Below are positions 57,378 to 64,000 of a stretch of 64,000 nt of DNA, in pieces (position 1 is the first letter of the stretch; the number at the start of each line of letters is the position of its first letter). The position numbers were made by a program, and so were the translations under genes. The DNA comes from Brienomyrus brachyistius (lineage: Eukaryota > Chordata > Actinopteri > Osteoglossiformes > Mormyridae). The notes beneath the pieces were generated by a model. It searched no databases. It saw only the letters and a program-made list of their open reading frames with translations, and was not told where the DNA came from. Location: positions 36,748 to 100,747 of the forward strand of contig NW_026042768.1 in NCBI RefSeq assembly GCF_023856365.1. Direction: 5' to 3'.

Positions 57378-58360
57378 GTGCGTTCGTTTTTCTCTCTGAA
57401 CTTGGAAATTCCAATTGGGTGACATCACATCCAACAATCTCCCGTTCAAGCTAGCACAACTCGGAACAAACATGGCTGCCTCCATGAATACGCTGCTGTG
57501 TTGTTGCTTTATATTTTAGCAGTTATGGAGTAAGATTATTATTTCAGACAATAAACAAGAAACAGGAACTAGTCAAACCACATTAAAAGCTTTATAAAGT
57601 ATTTTAGTACATTCATAGCGATATTCTTTTTTCGAGAGGCAACAAACTACAAACAAACCAAAAACACTAACAAGTCTGGTAAAATCTGATATTGCATGTT
57701 AGGATACTGTTTACGGTCACAATATGGTATTCTCTAAATCGAACACGTGCAATTACATTAATAATTACTAATAATTATAAATAATAATAATAATAAATGG
57801 GCGGTATGGTCGTGCACTGGTTAGCACTGTTGCCTCACACCTCTGGGACCCAGGTTCAAATCTCCGCCTGGGTCACATGTGTGTGGAGTTTGCATGTTCT
57901 CCCCATGTCGTCGTGGGGTTTCCTCCGGGTACTCGGTTCCCCCCCACAGTCCAAAAACATGCTGAGGCTAATTGGACTTGCTAAATTGCCCGTAGGAATG
58001 CATGTGAGAGTGCATGGTGTGTGTGAGTGTGCCCTGCGATGGGCTGGCCCCCCCATCCTGGGTTGTTCCCAGCCTCGTGCCCATTGCTTCCGGGATAGGC
58101 TCCGGACCCCCCGTGACCCAGTAGGATAAGCAGTTTGGAAAATGGATGGATGGGATAATAATAAATTTAACAAAATAAACATTTTAAGGATTTGTAAATA
58201 GAATTAATGTTGAGTGTGTAAGCCGCCATGTTGAAATTACGTCACAGGGGCAACTCGGACAAGAAGATTCTGTCAGACATTAACGTCATAAAAGAGGCGT
58301 TTCTAATGGGAAGTGATGTTTTTCGTGACGTTTTTGTCCGAGTTGGAGTGAAATAATCAA
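57378..58360. mobile_element. Candidate DNA-transposon-like repeat interrupted by a SINE
   Basis: The left side (gtgcgttcgtttttctctct, gaacttgg) and right side (reverse complement: gcgtttgattatttcactcc, aactcgg) look like imperfect inverted ends, with CpG-bearing inner parts (ggtgacatcacatcc, tcacgaaaaac). A full SINE is inserted inside. The superfamily is not determined. Confidence 0.4.
57799..58154 (+). mobile_element. V-SINE-like element, full length
   Basis: It has a tRNA-like head (gggcggtatggtcgtgcact, B box aggttcaaatc), the central domain and ends in ggatggatggg. The flanks are ataataataaat at 57787-57798 and 58155-58166, identical. Confidence 0.93.
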
Positions 58361-58999
58361 ACGCAGCATGTGTTCCTATTTGAAGAGAATATTCTATTTT
58401 TATTCTAAGGAACTACAGAAAATCAGCTCTGCATGTGATCTCCCCTTTACTGCTCGAGCAGGGCACACGCACATCAACAAGTGTCAAGGCAGCAAGTGCA
58501 TGCAAACAACTTCTCAGGACGGTTACAGTATAGGACCTTCAGAAAGAGCCAGACTGCGGCGTCATTCAGAGATTCCATTGTCTAAGGCTTGCACTAAAAC
58601 ATTACAGCATATTTAAACAAAGTAGCATGGCACCTGTGTCAGAATCCCTCCCTGCCTTGTTCTGTTCTCTCTTTGTTGTCCCCATTTAGCCAGCACATGT
58701 CACTGGCCATCTGACTCCTCTTTTGATTGTGGGTTTTAAGGATATCAGTGGGTCTGTGTTTTCATAATTGTCCCCAGGCCACCATGCTGCTCAGCCCTTG
58801 ATTCCAACTACAGTTGCAATCAGGTGGTTCTCAATCTACTAGGACTGTATAACAGGATTGGCCACCTGTTCTACCTTTACTCGTTCAGCCGCATTCATGA
58901 GTCTGGCCTATAGGTTATTCAAATTTTGTCCTGCCAAATTTACCGGACAGGAGGTGGACACTGCAAATGAATGTGTGAATACTCCAATACCTACATCTT
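58361..58999. other. No supported gene
   Basis: An open frame at 58368-58616 has no recognisable domain. Confidence 0.3.
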
Positions 59000-59520
59000 T
59001 ACAAGTTACCTGAAGTGGTTTGGTAAATGATTGTGAGGTTGGAAGTCCTTCTTGATGTCTGTTTGCAGCTCATCCACCAGCAACTGCACGAGTTGTCGCT
59101 CCCAGAGGGGAATCCCACTCTCGGTCCGCTGGAGGGTCCATCTCACTGTAGCTGGAGTATGTTTCCATCAGTCACTTGGCGTGGGGCTCACAGAATTTAC
59201 CAGGCTCCTGTTTAATCTGACGCACCTTAGTCCAGTCCATGCATCTGGGGAACTTCTCTGAAATCTCTGGCAGATTCTTTGCAGCTATACTTGATATTGG
59301 GTACTTGCCGCAACTAAGTAATGGGTTGTTGAATCAAAGTCCCGTTCCATGTCAAAAATAACCCCATTTTAGGGTTTTGTTAAACAACTGGTCTAATTTG
59401 GATGCAGAGGTTCTGCACGGAAGGCCCAGTCTCTGAAGGGCTGTGGCATAGCGAGGCCTGTTCTGCCTGGAATCCGGCAGGTCACTGGCAACATCCCCCA
59501 ACTCCTTCATCTATAAGGTC
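59000..59520 (-). pseudogene. Gag-like remnant, related to 31293-31506
   Basis: The minus strand shows the same capsid-like segment as the copy at 31 kb, with stops and an extra ~190 bases in the middle (about 59270-59440). The shared start is gatgaaggagttg. No other retroviral gene is adjacent. Old and inactive. Confidence 0.5.
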
Positions 59521-59639
59521 GGGAAACCAGAACGTTACTCCCCCTTATGGATAAGGACATACCAACGTTGGGGCAACTCCTGCTGCCTGAGTCTTCAACC
59601 AAGTCCAAAACAAAAGTATACAATGTTAGGAAGGGTAAT

Positions 59640-61250
59640 TCAATGGTATGAGACTGAAACTAGAAACTGTAAATCGGATGGAGTTAAATAGCAATACTGT
59701 GGAAGAGGCATGGGAATTTTTTAAAAGCACATTGTTGCAAGTGCAAAAGAACTTCATACCCGTTTCCAGAAAAACTAAATCTAGGAAACTGCAACCAAGC
59801 TGGTGTCATGACCTGCTTGTACGATCCTCGTGTGTGCCACGCCCCCTCATTAACCATGTGTGCTGCCCCGATTGTAACCAGCTGTTTTCTGTCAGTTTGA
59901 GTAGTCCTGTGTATTTAGTCCACATTCAAGTCTGTTTCCCCAGTCCTGTCATTGAAATCTCTCGCTGTTGGTACCTGTTTTCATCAATAAACCCTCATTC
60001 CCGACTCTCCGTTTCCCGGATCCTTGATTCCTCGCTTCCTGCCTGTTCGTCCAGCACGCGATGTCACAGGTGGTTTACTACGAAAATTAAGAATAAAGTC
60101 AGGAGCAAAAGGGCTTTCTTCCACAAATGGAAATTAACTAATGATTTCAAAATAAAGCAGGAGTATCTAAGTCTACAGGTTTAGTTAATAACAGTTATAA
60201 GGATGACGTTAAAAGTTTCTTCCAATATTTTAACTCCGAAAGAGCTCTAAAAGCTGAAAATCACTCATTTGCAGGATAGTAAGGGCCTTATAATGAAAAT
60301 GAAATTGATATAAATGAGTTTAATGATTATTTTACAATGGCTGTTCACAGTAGAATAGCTTACCACCATTTAGTACAAATACAACGATGTCTATGACCAA
60401 TATATGTATAACTGAGGCTGATGTGGTACAAAGCCTAGCTAAGCTCAAAATAATAAATCGCAAGGCCCTGATGGCATCTTATCTATAGTTTTTAAAGAGA
60501 TGAGGGGTATTATTAGCCAACCTTTAACTTTACTATTCCAGAAATCATTATCTGCTGGTGTGGTATCTTCTGATTGATGTTAGATCATGTCTCATGTCCA
60601 GAGAGGCTACAACAGGATCTGGATTTAATTAGCGACTGGGCTCATACGTGGCAGATGAAATTAACATAGATAAATATAAGGTAATCCATGCAGGGAGCAG
60701 AAATATAGTAAATATAGTAAAGTACAGATATTTTATGGGTTCCACTGAAATAAAGGTAGCTGATTACGAGAAAGATCTCGGTGTGTATGTTGATACTTCC
60801 ATGTCCCACTCTTGCCAGTGTGGGGAAGCATTAAAAAAAGGCAAAAGGATGTTGGATTAAACTCCACACACCTAGAGATGTAAGTCAAGAGAAGTGATGC
60901 TACGATTATATAATTCCTTGGTAAGATCCCACCTAGAATACTGTGTGCAGGTTTGGTCACCATACCTTCAGAAGGACATTGCTGCCTTGGAAAAGGTGCA
61001 ACGTAGGATGACTAGAATGATTCCTGCACTTAGAGGAATGTCTTATGAGGAGAGGTTCGCTGAGCTGAATCTGTTTAGCCTCAAGCAAAGGAGACTATGG
61101 GGGGGACATGATCCAGGTATATAAGATTCTAACAGGTCGGGATGCTGTTCAGCCAAATGGACCATTTCAATATTAATTTAAAATACTAGAACTCGTGGCC
61201 ATAGTGGAATTAGCTGGAGAACATTTAAAAATGAATCTGAGGAAGCACTT
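59640..61250 (+). pseudogene. CR1-like LINE ORF2, multiply broken
   Basis: Pieces in order: linker region (VEEAWEFFKSTLLQVQKNFI), a solo LTR, then KIKNKVRSKRAFFHKWKL, RT N-terminal pieces near 60420, DKYKVIHAGSRN, YEKDLGVYVDTSMSHSCQCG, and the C-terminal HLEYCVQVWSPYLQKDIAAL and LRGMSYEERFAELNLFSLKQ. The YADD region is missing (deleted near 60580). It has many frameshifts. Confidence 0.82.
59804..60068 (+). mobile_element. Solo LTR, 265 bp, inserted in a CR1-like LINE
   Basis: It starts tgtcatgacctgcttgtacg and ends cgatgtcaca. It contains gtgccacgccccctcattaa and an AATAAA (tcatcaataaaccctc). The LINE frame resumes directly after it. The flanking 5-mers gctgg (59799-59803) and ggtgg (60069-60073) differ at one position. 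Confidence 0.9.
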
Positions 61251-62600
61251 CAATTCAATTCAATTTTATTTATATAGCGCTTTTAACGACATGCATTGTC
61301 ACAAAGCACTTTACATTTAACCGGCCAGAACCCCCACCAAGCAAGCCTGAGGCGACAGTGGCAAGGAAACTCCCTCTAGCAGGAAGAAACCTTGAGTGGA
61401 ACCTAGACTCAGAAGGGGACCCCATCCTCCTCTGGGCGACCAAGGAGCATGAAACTGCATTTACATTGACATTCATTAGAGTTCATATAGTTATAAAGTC
61501 CCAGTTGGTTTCATGTAGTTATATCCAGGAGTCCAGGTGCGGGTTCACACGGGTAGTCGGCTCGGTATCAGCTCGAAAAAGAGAAGATGGAGAAGAGTTA
61601 TTGCCCTACACCTAACCGGCAGGACTAAAGCAACTATGACAGCCTGCCTAAAAGAGTGACCTGGAAGGAAGCACAGGCATGAGGGTTTACAGAGGTTTTG
61701 GCGTCAAGCCACCTCCCATCCACAGCTTAAGTGATCGGCGAGAGTGGCAGGACGACAGCACCAATCCCCCCTTTCCCCTTCAATCTCAAATAACTATGAA
61801 CCTCCAGATTCCCATTCACCTTAGAAAAGAAGATTTAACTATCCAAAAGACTGGCGAAAGAGGTACATCTTAAGCCTTGACTTAAAAGCAGAGATTGTGT
61901 CTGAGTCAGAACACTATAGGAGTTTATTCCATAGCTGTGGTGCTTTATGAGCAAATGCTCTTCCCCCAAAGGTAATGTTCTTTATTCTGGGTACGGATAG
62001 AATACCTCCATCTCGTCATCTAAGTGTATGATTCGGAACGCAATGAGGTCACTCACATACTGCGGTGCAAGACCATTTACAGCTTTATAGGTTAAGAGCA
62101 GTGTTTTGTAGTCAACACGAAATCTAACTGGCAGCCAGTGCAGTGAAGATAAAATGGGGTATATGATTATATGTTTTAGTTTAACTATTGCTAGTAGCGG
62201 TTCATCAATGCTGGGAGCATCGCTGAATAATTTTGATGGACAGGGTCTAGCATACAAGTAGATGAATTTGAAGATAAAATTAAGTACATCAGTTCTGACT
62301 GGTTAACCAATATTCAATATTCAAAATGTTCTGTTTAATTGAGCATATTTTTGGTCAAAAAGTTTCATAAAGTCGTCACTGGAAAATAACCAGTGGTCTG
62401 GTTATTAGTCAGCTTGGACACCATAGTAAATAGGAATCTAGGATTATTTTTGTTTATTTCAATTAGTTCTGATAGATACTAGATGATTTGGCGGCACTAA
62501 GAGCCTTTTGTAGCTACCCATAGCCTCTTTCCATGCTAGTTCGAACACCACTAGTTTAGTATGATGCCACTTACATTCTGTAAGGACATAAAACTTATAG
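61251..62600 (-). pseudogene. L2-like LINE, 3' half
   Basis: The low end is the LINE tail (aattcaattcaattttattt, atatagcgctttt). On the minus strand 62257-61982 encodes YPILSSLHWLPVRFRVDYKT and LLLTYKAVNGLAPQYVSDL, the C-terminal RT motif of L2-type LINEs. Sequence up to about 62600 looks like earlier, shifted RT regions. Confidence 0.8.
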
Positions 62601-63777
62601 GTCCTGCAGGCCCAACTCTGATCAGCCTGCATCAGTCTATTTCAGAGCTCCGCTGGCCCAGGCAAGACTGGACTCAACTCGTCAAACCACCCCTTTTAAG
62701 GAAGGCAAAGGCCTGCCGGCTCCTGAGAGACTGGATAGGAATAACTGGAGCAGCACAGAAAAAGCAAGACCTTTCACCCCCGGAGTGACCAGAGTTCCAC
62801 AATCAATCCACAGCAACAACAGCTGTCAGCCTCCAGACACAGACACCTTTTCCTCTATAAACAGGATAACTCAGCACACATAGATGTTAGGGACAAATAC
62901 ACGCATGTTGGTCTCGTTTGAAAAGGCATGAGACGAGGAGTATTATACTCTCAGATTTAAGGCAGTATAGCTTTTCCTAAGAGAAATACAGAAACTTCGG
63001 CTCAACCCACCAAACTGAGAGAGATTCTCTCATGGTAGAACAAGGGAATTACAACCACCCCCTAAAGTGATCTGATTGGCTGGGGACTTGAGAACCAAGG
63101 TCAGCAATGCCCCTAAAATTAACCATTGACCGAAATTAGTCAGTCTCAGAAACATGCCATCACCTGGTCTGGATACTTAAGGAAGGGCTTCAGAAGTAGT
63201 CGGGGAGTCACTCTGTAATCAGAGCTCCCGCAGAGAACTGGGTGAAAGTCTATCTGTAGTCAGATACTTTCCACAGAACTTTGTTCACTCTCAGCTGAGG
63301 AATGTGAATACATGATATGAAGACAACTGGATCACAACTGGATCACGGGGGAATCATAAGCAGGGAAGAACACACAGGCAAACAGCAGCAGCAACATTAA
63401 AGGCAGGACTGAGAAGCACATTTATACAAGGCTAAGCAGGGAGCAAACTAGAGGCACCTGAAATGAGTAACACAAGGGCAGGAAGGAGAGGTAAAACAAA
63501 CGCGGAACAGGCATGGCACGTTATACCACACTAGGGAGGAAACGGGAGGTTCAGGAGGGCAGGGTGTGGCAGGGATCCGTTTCAAAATTTAATTTTGGCT
63601 TGTACAAACCTTGGTAAAAGCTGCAAAAGATCGATCAACCACTTTCTGAGCTATTGTCTTAACAAACAAAGCATCTGTTGGGGTGGCGGTGTCTGGGGAA
63701 TACCATGTGTAATACACCTTGTGAAGATTTATATGTAAAACAAAATATTTTTTGATTCTATCACACATATAGAAATT
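62601..63777. other. Unassigned, possibly LTR-derived
   Basis: The part from 62885 (tgttagggacaaatacacgc) and the purine-rich part 63370-63560 look like retroelement non-coding sequence, but no matching termini were found. No gene can be supported. Confidence 0.25.
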
Positions 63778-64000
63778 ATCCATCCATCCATTTCCAAACC
63801 GCTTATCCTATTGGGTCGCGGGGGGTCCGGAGCCTATCCCAGAATCAATGGGCACGAGGCAGGGAACAACCCAGGATGGGGGGGCCAGCCCATCGCAGGG
63901 CACACTCACACACCATCCACTCACACACACACACCTACGGGCAATTCAGCAACTCCAATTAGCCCCAGCATGTTTTTGGACTGTGGGGGGAAACCGGAGT
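63778..64000 (-). mobile_element. V-SINE-like element, cut by the window end
   Basis: It begins with the (atcc) tail and gcttatcctattgggtcgcg, and runs through the core to tggggggaaaccggag at the window edge. Confidence 0.9.

Overview
This window looks like a repeat-rich stretch of a ray-finned (teleost) fish genome. The grounds are tRNA-derived SINEs with the conserved central domain seen in fish SINEs, CR1-, Rex1- and L2-like LINE fragments, Tc1/mariner and hAT-type DNA elements, vertebrate exon/intron structure, and a novel immune-type receptor (NITR), a family known from bony fish. I cannot name the species. Nothing prokaryotic is present, and most open frames are repeat-derived or random.

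Only two host genes can be read with confidence, both on the minus strand. At 14803-16649 lies a four-exon chemerin-like gene (rarres2): signal peptide, cystatin-like fold and chemerin cysteine pattern, with an apparent one-base frameshift in exon 1. At 40597-44863 lies a NITR-type receptor locus: possible leader, V domain with a built-in J-like end, second V-type domain, transmembrane exon, 47-nt exon and a tail exon with two ITIM-like motifs. Its second Ig exon has a frameshift, and a 57-bp tandem duplication of its J-like end carries an in-frame stop in one copy, so the locus looks like a recent pseudogene. A weaker candidate is a TATA/CCAAT promoter feeding a lysine-rich first exon (4310-4798).

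Layout. 1-5800: dispersed repeats, a SINE and a decayed Ty3/gypsy integrase. 5995-9122: a tandem array of about 240-bp units with long (TA)n tracts, split by a Tc1-like element (9123-10291) and an LTR-retroelement piece (10316-11565). 11600-16800: duplicated blocks and the chemerin gene. 16800-19100: nested LINEs and an LTR-like block. 20127-22262: a 46-bp satellite with higher-order structure. 22260-34400: LINE, SINE, hAT and LTR pieces, several with target-site duplications. 34500-40200: LINE/SINE debris and microsatellites. 40597-44863: the NITR locus. 45000-50850: LINE/SINE debris, a hAT MITE, a perfect 36-bp inverted repeat, a broken integrase-core transposase and a solo LTR. 51000-56800: an inverted duplication around SINEs, and integrase remains split by a Tc1-type fragment. 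57000-64000: SINE-bearing repeats, gag-like remains, a CR1-like LINE carrying a solo LTR, and an L2-like LINE.

The two genes show no operon-like relation. The main story is nested transposition: several insertions can be ordered in time from target-site duplications or interrupted reading frames.
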